A stretch of DNA of 64,000 bases from Gemmatimonadota bacterium (GTDB lineage Bacteria; Latescibacterota; UBA2968; GCA-2709665): the NCBI GenBank assembly GCA_028877215.1, contig JAPPFJ010000008.1, positions 186,001 to 250,000 of the forward strand. Direction: 5' to 3'. Position 1 is the first letter of the stretch. Every line of letters starts with the position of its first letter. Below are positions 18,037 through 26,133 of this stretch, in pieces. Under the pieces are notes generated by a model, which was given only the letters and a program-made list of their open reading frames with translations, had not been told where the DNA came from and searched no databases. A program made the translations under genes and the position numbers.

Positions 18037-18059
18037 CCGCGCGGTTAAAGGTGCTGATT

Positions 18060-19157
18060 ATGAGCTACTCTCCCGTCGGATTCGAAAAGTGGGATCTGGA
18101 TACGCCGGCATTGATGCTCGACCTGGACCTTCTGGAGAGCAACATCTCCCGGATTGCCGCCCGTTGCAGAGCCTGCGGCGTCCACTGGCGGCCGCATACC
18201 AAGGGGAACAAGACCCCGGCCATTGCGCACAAACTGCTCGACGCCGGCGCGATTGGAGTCACCTGCGCGAAACTCGGCGAAGCGGAAATCATGGCCGCAT
18301 CGGGCATCAAGGATATCCTGGTTGCCAACCAGGTCGTGGGCGAAAGAAAGATGGCCCGCCTGACGCACGTGCAGCGACACGCCGACGTTATGGTCGCCAT
18401 CGACGACCCCGTCCACGTCAACATGATTTCGGAAGCGGCGCAAGCAATTGGCGTGAGCGTGCGTGTCCTGGTCGAACTGGACATAGGGATGGGACGCTGC
18501 GGCGTCGGGGCGGGGAAGCCCGCCCTGGAGCTCGCGCAGCAGGCAGACGCCGCTCCCGGCGTGACATTCTCGGGTCTGATGGGCTACGAAGGCCAGGCAA
18601 TGGACCTGCCCGATCCGGAGAAGGAAGCCGTCTGCGCCGAAGCCGTCGCCCTTCTCGCGGGCTCGCGGGAGCACATCCAGGCGTCGGGCATCGAGTGTCC
18701 GATCGTCAGCGCGGGCGGCACCGGAACGCTGGCGTTCACACCGGACTGCCCGGGCCTCACCGAGATTCAGGCCGGCGGCGGGATCATGATGGACACCCTC
18801 TACGCCACGTCGATGGGGGTACGGGGGCTGGAACACGCCCTCTCCGTTCTTGCCACGGTGGTCAGCCGCCCCGCTCCCGACCGGGCGTATATCGACGCCG
18901 GCCGAAAAACCACTTCGTCACAGTTCGGTCTGCCCTGGGTGAAGGGCAGGGAAGGCATTGACGTTGTCGGCCTGTCTGCGGAACACGGTCATCTGGAGCT
19001 GAAGAATCCCGATCACCCGTTGAAGATCGGCGACAAAATCGAGCTCATCTCCGGTTACAGCGACATGACGGTTTTTCTGCACAATGAGATCCACGGCATT
19101 CGGAACGACCGGGTGGAAGCTGTATGGGACATCCTCGGCCGCGGTAAATTGCAGTAG
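18060..19157 (+). CDS. D-threonine aldolase / D-serine dehydratase-like PLP enzyme
   Basis: 365 residues, fold-III alanine-racemase-type barrel plus C-terminal beta domain. The PLP lysine is in HWRPHTKGNKTP near residue 45, and LDTPALMLDLDLLESNI is the typical N-terminus. The C-terminal domain has the metal-binding His and Cys region typical of the family; EHGHLEL holds a candidate His. Family members cleave D-threonine or dehydrate D-serine. ATG 18060 has AAAGG eight bases upstream; GTG 18051 is in frame but overlaps that site. It follows the M55 D-aminopeptidase directly. Confidence 0.88.
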   Translation: MSYSPVGFEKWDLDTPALMLDLDLLESNISRIAARCRACGVHWRPHTKGNKTPAIAHKLLDAGAIGVTCAKLGEAEIMAASGIKDILVANQVVGERKMARLTHVQRHADVMVAIDDPVHVNMISEAAQAIGVSVRVLVELDIGMGRCGVGAGKPALELAQQADAAPGVTFSGLMGYEGQAMDLPDPEKEAVCAEAVALLAGSREHIQASGIECPIVSAGGTGTLAFTPDCPGLTEIQAGGGIMMDTLYATSMGVRGLEHALSVLATVVSRPAPDRAYIDAGRKTTSSQFGLPWVKGREGIDVVGLSAEHGHLELKNPDHPLKIGDKIELISGYSDMTVFLHNEIHGIRNDRVEAVWDILGRGKLQ

Positions 19158-19243
19158 CGGCAGGACCCCGCCCGTGTTTGTTTCGTTGTGTGAAGTCGAT
19201 TCGGCAACCCCGATCATTCCGTTCCGAATCCGCCAATCTATGG

Positions 19244-19459
19244 ATGAAAAAGATGGCTGAGCCGCGGTTCGTGGTGGACCAGGCGGGTAACCGCGTTGGC
19301 GTCCTGCTGGACATCAACGAATACAACCGCCTCCTCGAGGCATCCGGATTGCCGGAATCCCGACCCGCAAGGGAAGAGGACGGGGCATCCGGCCCGGTCT
19401 ATACCCGTGAAGAGAAAAAGCTGATGGAAGACCGGCTCGAGTCTCTCGGCTATCTCTAA
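19244..19459 (+). CDS. Small antitoxin-like protein
   Basis: 71 residues. The N-terminal half (RFVVDQAGNRVGVLLDI followed by NEYNRLLEA) resembles the beta-hairpin and helix of Phd/RelB-type antitoxin-like proteins, and a charged tail follows. No toxin gene is adjacent; the next gene is a sulfotransferase. ATG 19244 or 19253 could be the start; neither has a good ribosome site. It may be an orphan or solitary regulator. Confidence 0.6.
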   Translation: MKKMAEPRFVVDQAGNRVGVLLDINEYNRLLEASGLPESRPAREEDGASGPVYTREEKKLMEDRLESLGYL

Positions 19460-19507
19460 ATTCCGTGTCCTGTGACCGGTCCGGGGCGGAACGATCGAAA
19501 GGGTACC

Positions 19508-20086
19508 ATGGTCGATCCCGATACGATCGTCGTCGTCTCCGGCCTGCCCCGATCGGGCACCTCGATGATGATGCAGATGCTTGAAGCCGGCGGTTTGGAG
19601 ATCCTGACGGACGGGCTGAGAACCGCGGATGAAGACAATCTCAAGGGCTATTTCGAATATGAATCCGTCAAGGCGCTCGACACGGACCGGAGCTGGCTGC
19701 CCGAAGCCAGGGGCAAGGCCGTCAAGATCATCTCCGAACTGCTGAAATACCTTCCCGAAACACATACCTACAGAATTATCTTCATGCGCAGAGCAATGGA
19801 GGAAGTACTCGCCTCACAGGACCGTATGCTGGTCCGGCGGGGCGTGCAGCCGGGCGGGAAGGCGGAAAACGCGGAGATCGCCCGGGTCTTTCGCAAACAC
19901 CTCCAGCAGACGGAATCCTGGCTGTCCGGACGACCCGGTTTCCCTACTCTCTATGCGGACCACCGGCAGATTCTGGCGGACCCCGCCCGGGAGGCCGCCC
20001 GAATCAATGCCTTTCTCGACAACCGCCTCGATGAAACGGCCATGGCCGCCTCCGTAGATGCCTCTCTCTATCGCCAGCGTCGATAG
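19508..20086 (+). CDS. Sulfotransferase family protein
   Basis: 192 residues, short for a sulfotransferase. The 5'-phosphosulfate loop GLPRSGTSMMMQM lies at the N-terminus and a 3'-phosphate-type Arg/Ser region is expected around FMRRAMEEVLASQDRML. Such proteins transfer sulfate from PAPS to a hydroxyl or amine, or only share the P-loop fold. The C-terminal segment YADHRQILADPAREAARINAF is the usual last helix set. AAAGGG sits five bases before ATG 19508. A terminator follows. Confidence 0.8.
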   Translation: MVDPDTIVVVSGLPRSGTSMMMQMLEAGGLEILTDGLRTADEDNLKGYFEYESVKALDTDRSWLPEARGKAVKIISELLKYLPETHTYRIIFMRRAMEEVLASQDRMLVRRGVQPGGKAENAEIARVFRKHLQQTESWLSGRPGFPTLYADHRQILADPAREAARINAFLDNRLDETAMAASVDASLYRQRR

Positions 20087-20115
20087 ATTCGCATTTCCCC
20101 TGCAATAACCCAACC

Positions 20116-20137
20116 AGGCGGCCCATTCGGGTCGCCT
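20116..20137 (+). terminator. Terminator-like hairpin after the sulfotransferase
   Basis: AGGCGGCCC (20116-20124) pairs with GGGTCGCCT (20129-20137) through nine pairs with one wobble and a 4-base loop; TCTTC follows. The T tail is weak. Confidence 0.5.
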
Positions 20138-20186
20138 TCTTCATTTCCCTCCATCTTTTCCATGCCGGGCCTGACCTACCCCCTAA

Positions 20187-20328
20187 AGGCGGTAGACGTA
20201 AGACGTAAGAGGTTAAAGATGACCCGCCTCGTTGGGTTTCAATTTATGCCGGAGGAATAGAGGAGGAATCTATCGGGCATGGATTTCTTCTCCCGTCTCC
20301 CGTCTCCCCTCTCACCGCTTCTTTCGGC
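20187..20328 (+). repeat. Heptamer-bounded dispersed element, copy B
   Basis: Left arm GGTAGACGTAAGACGTAAGA, a core with CCCGCCTCGTTGGG and TGCCGGAGGAATAGAGG, and a right arm TCTCCCGTCTCCCGTCTCC that is roughly the inverse of the left arm. The core is in the opposite orientation to that of copy A. It fills part of the 449-bp gap before the sigma-54 operon. Confidence 0.7.
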
Positions 20329-20428
20329 CAGCCGGATGTCGCTGATGTTCACAAGTGTGGACGAAAGACGACAGATTCGTCGGCCGATGTAAATACATAT
20401 CCCATTGTTTTTAAGAGTTTTATCATAT

Positions 20429-20445
20429 TGGCACGCTGATTGCAT
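20429..20445 (+). promoter_or_regulatory. Sigma-54 (RpoN) promoter
   Basis: TGGCACG-CTGA-TTGCAT matches the sigma-54 consensus TGGCACG-N4-TTGCW at every position, with the GG (20430-20431) and GC (20442-20443) doublets separated by ten bases. Predicted start is near 20455, 80 bases before the first gene of the envelope operon. An inverted repeat GACGAA-N10-TTCGTC at 20360-20381, about 70 bases upstream, is a candidate activator site. Confidence 0.8.
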
Positions 20446-20534
20446 ACACCTTCAGTAGCGTTAACGAACGTCACGGCAAACTGCCTCCTCTCCATTTGCC
20501 GGACCTCGATACTTGCGGCGTCTGCGGAGTTTCC

Positions 20535-21899
20535 ATGAAGAACGTGCTCAAATTGCAATCCAGCCTGCTCCTGTGCGTCGTCTTGTCCGGTTGCGCCACG
20601 TACACCCACAACGCCGTCACCTTCAGAAGCAGCCTCGCCGGGGGCCACTACGAAACCGCGCTGCAGACTCTGGGTAGTGCCCGGAAGGGCCCCGCACGCC
20701 TGCTCTATTTTATGGAGAATGGCCTCATTTCGCACTATAGAGGCGAATATCACGCGTCGAACCGATTTTTCGAGTCCGCCGAACGGCTCTCGGACAGGCT
20801 CTTCACGAGGTCGTTGTCCCGTGAGGTGGCCTCGCTGATCACCAACGACCAGGTACGCGCCTATCGAGGCGAGGAATTCGAACTCGCATTCATCAACTAT
20901 TACAGGGCGCTCAACTACTGGTATCTGAATGAGCCGGAGGAGGCCCTTGTGGAGTGCCGAAAGGCCAACCTGAAACTGGACCGCTACGCGGCCCAGGCCG
21001 ATTACGACGCCACGTACAGGAACGATGCCTTCATTCATTATATAACGGGCCTGATTTACGAAGCAACCGGCGAACTCAACGATGCATACGTGTCCTATCG
21101 GAACGCATTGGACGCATACGAGACGTATCACGAAGCCTTTGGCCTTGCAGCGCCGGAGACCCTCGCGAGAGACCTGAAGCGCGTCGAGGCCGCCCTGGAC
21201 TTTGTCGACAACCCCGGGGAAGCAGTCGCCACCCGTGACTCGAACTTAGCCGGGGACGGCGAACTGATCGTCTTCTCGGAAATCGGATTCGTGCCGCACA
21301 AGGTAGAGGAGGAAATCAGCCTGCCGATCTATGAGGGCGATGACTTTGGCGGAAAGAAGGACCGTCTTGAAGCTGTCTCCCGAAAAATCGCGTACCGGCA
21401 TTTCAAACCGCACTATGCGGGTAAATCAAAAGTCAAATACTGGTTGCGCGTGGCCCTGCCCGCGTACAAGGACGTCGTGCCGCGCACCCGCACGATACGG
21501 GTCAGCGCCGCGGGACGTCAGACCGCCACCACACTGGCCGAAGATCTCTCGTCGATCGCGTGGCAGACGTTTCAGGACAAACAGCCGACGATCCTCGCGC
21601 GTACGGTCGCGCGAGGACTGGTCAAGTATTCGGCTTCAGTCAAGGCGAAAGAGAAGAGCAAAGTCCTTGGATTCATCGTCAATCTGTTCTCTGCCGCAAT
21701 CGAAACGGCCGATACCCGGAGCTGGGTTTCGCTGCCGCACAACGTGCAGATTGGCAGGCTCGCGCTGCCCGCCGGGACGCACACCCTGACGCTGGAATCC
21801 CTCGACAACCGGGGGCGCGTCATCGAAACCGGAACCATTTCGGACATAGACATCCGACCTGGAACCCGGACCTTCGTGAACTACCGGACGTACAAATAG
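20535..21899 (+). CDS. Lipoprotein of the COG3014 type
   Basis: 454 residues. A lipoprotein signal ends in the lipobox VLSGC (Cys near residue 18). The N-terminal 200 residues have TPR-like helices (GGHYETALQTLG, FINYYRALNYWYLNEPEEAL). The C-terminal half is beta-rich, ending in a transthyretin-like pattern GTHTLTLESLDNRGRVIETG. This family is commonly encoded beside LpoB-like genes and is of unknown function in the envelope. ATG 20535 has GGAG six bases upstream. First gene behind the sigma-54 promoter. Confidence 0.78.
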   Translation: MKNVLKLQSSLLLCVVLSGCATYTHNAVTFRSSLAGGHYETALQTLGSARKGPARLLYFMENGLISHYRGEYHASNRFFESAERLSDRLFTRSLSREVASLITNDQVRAYRGEEFELAFINYYRALNYWYLNEPEEALVECRKANLKLDRYAAQADYDATYRNDAFIHYITGLIYEATGELNDAYVSYRNALDAYETYHEAFGLAAPETLARDLKRVEAALDFVDNPGEAVATRDSNLAGDGELIVFSEIGFVPHKVEEEISLPIYEGDDFGGKKDRLEAVSRKIAYRHFKPHYAGKSKVKYWLRVALPAYKDVVPRTRTIRVSAAGRQTATTLAEDLSSIAWQTFQDKQPTILARTVARGLVKYSASVKAKEKSKVLGFIVNLFSAAIETADTRSWVSLPHNVQIGRLALPAGTHTLTLESLDNRGRVIETGTISDIDIRPGTRTFVNYRTYK

Positions 21900-21925
21900 C
21901 CACTGCAACCGAAAGGAGGAACACC

Positions 21926-22726
21926 ATGAAGCAACAGATTCGGATCTGCCTGGCCCTTATTCTCGCGGGATGGAGCCAGACGGTATGGGCGGCGGACATT
22001 CCAACGCGGGGCGCCGTCGTCAACATCGTGACGTGGGACGGCAGGAACCTTCCGCCCATCTACGAACGTTCCGACCAGCTGCCTCTCACCCTGGAAGACG
22101 TCGTCAATCTCAGCCGGAATGACTTTGACGACGAGGCGATCCGCCGGATGGTGCAGGAACGAAGGTTTGCGGGAGACGCTTCCGCCGGCGCGCTGATCGA
22201 ACTCAAGAAGGCAGGCGTTTCGCAGAAGGTGATTCAGGCCATTTCACTGCATGCACTGCCTCCCAACCGGGCGCTGACCCTGTCCATTCAACTCGAATTT
22301 TCGGGCCAGTCGCGGGAGGCGCGCAGACGATATCTGTACGTCATCATTCCGGACGGACCGTCCGAACGCATCTTCACCGCGGACCTGGGCGCCGTACTTG
22401 CGGGGAACTGGCGCCGGGACGAGCGTCTGGATCTCACGGATCCCCTCCTCCCCAGGCGGGTCCGGCGCATCACGTTTGCGGACCGCGTGCCGCTGAAGAC
22501 TTATGGCGCCCGAACAATGCGGGTCTTCACTTCCACCAAACCGGATATCTTCCAGTCATCCGATATTCCAGAAGCGGACCGCGCCGGCATCCGGGAGTTT
22601 CCCTTCGACTATCCGGTGAGTTCGACGCTGCAGGACTGCCGGCTGCAGGTGCGCTATCGCGAGGACGTCCTGTTACCCTACAAATGGCACATGACGGGCG
22701 CACACTTCCAGTGCGAATGGAACTGA
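21926..22726 (+). CDS. Exported protein of unknown function
   Basis: 266 residues with a clear Sec signal (RICLALILAGWSQTVWAAD, cleavage near AWAA). Residues about 50-100 form a helical region, LTLEDVVNLSRNDFDDEAI followed by LKKAGVSQKVIQAI, similar to a short helical module seen in other secreted proteins. The remainder is predicted beta. No enzymatic motif. The ribosome site AAAGGAGG is near perfect. It lies 26 bases after the COG3014 lipoprotein and before the LpoB-like gene, so it probably acts in the same envelope function. Confidence 0.75.
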   Translation: MKQQIRICLALILAGWSQTVWAADIPTRGAVVNIVTWDGRNLPPIYERSDQLPLTLEDVVNLSRNDFDDEAIRRMVQERRFAGDASAGALIELKKAGVSQKVIQAISLHALPPNRALTLSIQLEFSGQSREARRRYLYVIIPDGPSERIFTADLGAVLAGNWRRDERLDLTDPLLPRRVRRITFADRVPLKTYGARTMRVFTSTKPDIFQSSDIPEADRAGIREFPFDYPVSSTLQDCRLQVRYREDVLLPYKWHMTGAHFQCEWN

Positions 22727-22803
22727 ACCACACATCACCTGTCCGGGAGAAACACTTACAACCGCATCGCCTTACAAACCATCTTGCCACGAGGAGAATC
22801 GCC

Positions 22804-23400
22804 ATGAAGCCAGGAAACTGCATCGCCGCCGCCATCGTCCTCGCGTTCGCGGTCAGTTGCGCGGGCCCCAGAGCCTTCACGAAGGGCTCGTACGAAGATC
22901 CCAACACCATTGCGCTACTGGATGACCGGTTCAGCGAGAACGACATGCAACTCATCGCTAAGAAGATGATTCAGTCCATGGCCGCCAGCGACGTTTCCGG
23001 CAGCAACGGCGCGCCCGTTGTCATGATCGGAAAAATGCGCAACCGTACAGCGGAACACATCGACATGACGATGCTTTCCAACAAGGTCCGCACACAACTC
23101 CTCCAGAGCGGCAGGTTTCGTTTCGCCGACGTGGTGAACCGCCGGGACATCGCCGAGGAGTACGAGTACCAGCAGTCCGGATACGTGGACCCGGACCAGG
23201 CCAGGGGTCCCGGCAGCCAGACGGGCGCGGAATATCTGCTGACAGGCACGCTCACGGCAAACGTACAGCAGGTCGGCAAGAACAAGATGGTCTACTACAA
23301 GGCGACCTTCCAGCTGACCAATCTGCTTACGTCGGAAATCGCCTGGACCGACGAAAAGGAAATCCGGAAGGCTTACAAGAAACGGCATATCGGAATCTGA
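22804..23400 (+). CDS. LpoB-like penicillin-binding protein activator
   Basis: 198 residues. The signal sequence ends in a lipobox (FAVSC, Cys20). The mature domain matches the LpoB/COG3417 fold: LALDDRFSEND-like, PVVMIGKMRNRTAEHIDM, LQSGRFRFADVV and AEYLLTGTLTAN. In E. coli LpoB reaches from the outer membrane to stimulate PBP1b. A similar regulatory role on a peptidoglycan synthase is inferred. Ribosome site GAGGAG. Third gene of the sigma-54 operon. Confidence 0.8.
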   Translation: MKPGNCIAAAIVLAFAVSCAGPRAFTKGSYEDPNTIALLDDRFSENDMQLIAKKMIQSMAASDVSGSNGAPVVMIGKMRNRTAEHIDMTMLSNKVRTQLLQSGRFRFADVVNRRDIAEEYEYQQSGYVDPDQARGPGSQTGAEYLLTGTLTANVQQVGKNKMVYYKATFQLTNLLTSEIAWTDEKEIRKAYKKRHIGI

Positions 23401-23451
23401 TTCAAAGTCTGCCGACTCTGTACCACCGCCAAATAAAAAAGGAGATTCGCC

Positions 23452-24006
23452 ATGAAAACCGCAAGCCTCACCCTGATCTTTACCATCTGCGGCGCACTGA
23501 TCTGCCTGCCGCTGAACGCCGGGGAGTCCGGCCGGACCGACGGTCCTGAAGGCAGCGAACTGGGCCGGGGCGGCTATCCGTTCGGCGGCCCTGAAGGCCG
23601 GTTTTACGTCAGCCCCGCGTTCGGCTCCGGTATATTCGACGGGAACGCGGACGGCAATCGCACCGGGCTGCTCTACAGCCTGAACCTGGGCTACGAGCGG
23701 GACGGGTGGCTGGCGATCGAAGGCGGTTATGCGTATCTTTCGGACAGAAGGCTGTCCATCTACAGCCTGGGTTCACGCCTGGACTACAACGCCGATCCGT
23801 TCGTCTATTATTTCTCCACGCAGGCCGGGCTCTACAAGCCGGAGGACGGCGAAAGCAACTTCGGTCTTGCGCCGGGCGCGGGCATCGACATCATCCTGAA
23901 CGACAGGATTCGCCTGGGCCTGAACTACAAGCGGGACTTCATCTTCTCCGACGGCAGCACGACGGAAATCGACCGGCTGTACGCGGGACTCAAGTTTTAT
24001 TTCTAA
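23452..24006 (+). CDS. Outer-membrane beta-barrel protein
   Basis: 184 residues. A signal peptide ends near LNAGES, then a glycine-rich linker. From about residue 45 there are alternating amphipathic strands (YSLNLGYERDGWLAIEGGY, FVYYFSTQAGLYK, IRLGLNYKRDFIF) and the chain ends in the C-terminal Phe of an outer-membrane protein (YAGLKFYF). It looks like an 8-stranded OmpA/OmpX-type barrel. The role is unknown; being last in the sigma-54 operon it may be an accessory of the LpoB group. A hairpin terminator follows. Confidence 0.8.
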   Translation: MKTASLTLIFTICGALICLPLNAGESGRTDGPEGSELGRGGYPFGGPEGRFYVSPAFGSGIFDGNADGNRTGLLYSLNLGYERDGWLAIEGGYAYLSDRRLSIYSLGSRLDYNADPFVYYFSTQAGLYKPEDGESNFGLAPGAGIDIILNDRIRLGLNYKRDFIFSDGSTTEIDRLYAGLKFYF

Positions 24007-24033
24007 GCAATGGCATTGAACGTCAATGCAAGC

Positions 24034-24070
24034 AAACGGGCTGCCGGGCTCTTTCACCGGCAGCCCGTTT
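24034..24070 (+). terminator. Intrinsic terminator of the sigma-54 operon
   Basis: AAACGGGCTGCCGG (24034-24047) pairs with CCGGCAGCCCGTTT (24057-24070), with a 9-base loop and the stem ending in TTT. It has perfect pairing over 14 bp. Confidence 0.8.
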
Positions 24071-24178
24071 CGCATGATGCGTTTGCATTGCCACGTGTCT
24101 ACCGATTGGTTACCTTTGAACGGCTGGCGGGCAGGGCGGCGGCGGCACCTGGTTATTGAGAAATCGAGGCTCCGGTCC

Positions 24179-25411
24179 ATGATCATTCGAGATCCAATCC
24201 ACGGCGACATCCGGTTTGGCGACGTGGAACGCCGGCTGATGGATACCCGTCAGTTTCAGCGGCTGCGGGGCATCCGGCAGACGGGTACGGCGCATCTCGT
24301 TTACCCGGGGTGTACGCATACCCGGTTCGAACACTCCCTGGGCACCGCCGCAATGGCGAGGCATATCACTGGCGTCCTCCGGGAATCCGGGACCGACGTG
24401 AGCCCCGAACAGGAAACCACGGTTGTTCTGGCGGCTCTCGTACACGACGTGTCTCATTTCCCGTTCGGCCATACCTTCGAAGACGAACGCAAGCTGTTTC
24501 CGCGCCACGATTCGGCGGAACGGATGCGAAATGCGCTCTCACAGGACGAACTGGCGAGTGCACTCGACGCGTCGGGTCAGAGAGAACAGGTGGTCGCCCT
24601 GCTGACCGAGCGCGGTTTCGATCCGCCCTGGATGAGGCAGATCGTTAGCAGCACAGTCGACGCGGACCTGCTGGACTACCTCCGCCGCGACGCGTATTTC
24701 GCGGGCCTGAAGCACGATTACGACGACCGCATTCTGAGTACCTTCACCGTTGCCGACAACAAGCTCGCTATCAACCTCGAGAAACTCAGCACACGGACGG
24801 AATTGCTGCACCTTCTCCGCCTTCGTTATTTTCTCACCGAACGTGTCTATTTTCACCATGCGAAAGTCGCGTCCGGCGCCATGATCGCCAAGGCCGTGGA
24901 ACTGGCCGTGCAACTTGGCCTTCGGGAAGAGGACATTCAAACCCATACCGACGGCGCGCTTCTTCGTTCTCTCGTCGCTCGCAAGGACGAGCGCATCGAA
25001 CGCCTGGTCCGCGGCGTGGTCTACCGCGATCTTCTGAAGCGGGCATACGTGTTGTCCACCGGAGAAATCGGTCGGCGCGCCAGGGATGAACTGATCGCCT
25101 CGTACACCAGGTCCGTCGAGTCCAGACAGCGGGTGGAACGCGAAATCGCGGACGCCATCGTCGTCGAGCCCGATCAGGTTATCCTGTACTGTCCGGACAT
25201 TTCCTCCATCAAGGAGGCGAGGGTCTTTACGAAAACGAAGACCGGCGTTCGGCGCCTCAACGAACCCCTCGACAGTCCGCCGTTCGACGTCAAGGCGGTC
25301 GAGGACCAGTACGAACGCCTCTGGAAGCTGTACGTCTTTGTCCCCGACGGCTACCAGGAACGTGCCGGCAAGGTCTGTGAACGCCTTTTCGGAGAGAAGA
25401 ACGCTCTCTAG
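24179..25411 (+). CDS. HD-domain phosphohydrolase (dNTPase-like)
   Basis: 410 residues, COG1078-type. The N-terminal MIIRDPIHGDIRF is the canonical start. HD metal ligands: His in HTRFEHSLG, the HD pair in ALVHDVSHFPFGH, and Asp in STVDADLLDYLRRD. Homologues hydrolyse dNTPs or related nucleotides. The C-terminal 180 residues are the accessory helical region. Upstream in-frame sequence was excluded because the family starts at ATG 24179. It converges on an HNH gene on the other strand with only 23 bases between stops. Confidence 0.9.
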   Translation: MIIRDPIHGDIRFGDVERRLMDTRQFQRLRGIRQTGTAHLVYPGCTHTRFEHSLGTAAMARHITGVLRESGTDVSPEQETTVVLAALVHDVSHFPFGHTFEDERKLFPRHDSAERMRNALSQDELASALDASGQREQVVALLTERGFDPPWMRQIVSSTVDADLLDYLRRDAYFAGLKHDYDDRILSTFTVADNKLAINLEKLSTRTELLHLLRLRYFLTERVYFHHAKVASGAMIAKAVELAVQLGLREEDIQTHTDGALLRSLVARKDERIERLVRGVVYRDLLKRAYVLSTGEIGRRARDELIASYTRSVESRQRVEREIADAIVVEPDQVILYCPDISSIKEARVFTKTKTGVRRLNEPLDSPPFDVKAVEDQYERLWKLYVFVPDGYQERAGKVCERLFGEKNAL

Positions 25412-25434
25412 CGCCATCTATCCGACATTGCGCG

Positions 25435-26013
25435 TCATCCGCGATCCCGCCGCTGGCCGGGATGTCTCACCTCGCGGAAGAGTGGCATTTCGTCCGCCGT
25501 CCTGTCTTCCATGCGCTTGTGGCACGGCCGGCAGACCGAGATCAGATTGTCCGGACGGTTGGCCGCAGCGGCCGACGCGAACAACCGGACCGGTATCTTG
25601 TGATGGACGTCAAGTTGCCGTCCCAGCGTCTCCTCCGCAACGCCACAGTTCCGGCATCGGAAGCCGTCCCTTTCTCTCGCCAGCGCGGCCTGCACCTTCC
25701 AGTTCCCGCCCCTGAATTGCGGTCGGCCCGTCAAGACCAGACGTTCCTCGACGCCCGGAAGTACGGATGCCCACGCCTCGAGGCAGGCCTTGCCGCAAAA
25801 GTGCAGCCGCACTTTCTTTGGCGCAGACCACTGCGGGACGCCAAACAGGCGACCGCACTGTTCGCATCGCGCCTGGACCTTCCGTTCCCGGGGCCTCGGT
25901 CGACCATCCGGGAAATGCAGTTGCAACTGGTTCAAACATGCAGAAACATTGCGTCCCATGCGTACCGACCCGGGCATAATGCAAGTGTGTCTGGGGCCCA
26001 TTCCGCCAACCAT
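25435..26013 (-). CDS. HNH endonuclease domain protein
   Basis: 192 residues. The middle carries a Cys cluster (CEQCGRLF then CGKACLEAW), a short zinc-ribbon-like module. The C-terminal HNH core has FRCRNCGVAEETLG, DVHHKIPVRL, NLISVCRPCHKRM, with His-His and the second CxxCH zinc pair intact. Likely a DNA-cleaving nuclease, but host or defence role is unclear. ATG 26013 fits just downstream of a strong promoter; later ATGs at 26001, 25977 and 25959 are alternatives. It shares a bidirectional promoter region with the glycosidase-like gene. Confidence 0.72.
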   Translation of the reverse strand: MVGGMGPRHTCIMPGSVRMGRNVSACLNQLQLHFPDGRPRPRERKVQARCEQCGRLFGVPQWSAPKKVRLHFCGKACLEAWASVLPGVEERLVLTGRPQFRGGNWKVQAALARERDGFRCRNCGVAEETLGRQLDVHHKIPVRLFASAAAANRPDNLISVCRPCHKRMEDRTADEMPLFREVRHPGQRRDRG

Positions 26014-26041
26014 ATCGGCATCCAATAATCCTAATAACACA

Positions 26042-26073
26042 TTGACTATAAGCGTGTTATGGAATAAAGTCAA
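26042..26073. promoter_or_regulatory. Overlapping divergent promoters between HNH and glycosidase genes
   Basis: Minus strand: TTGACT (26068-26073), a 17-base spacer and TATAGT (26045-26050) drive the HNH gene. Plus strand: TTGACT (26042-26047), a 17-base spacer and TAAAGT (26065-26070) drive the glycosidase gene. The two -35 boxes sit at opposite ends of the same 32-bp block. Confidence 0.6.
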
Positions 26074-26133
26074 ATTGGGACTCCATGCCGGCCGGCTTAA
26101 CTCTCGATCCAGATCACAGAGGTTAGATCCACC

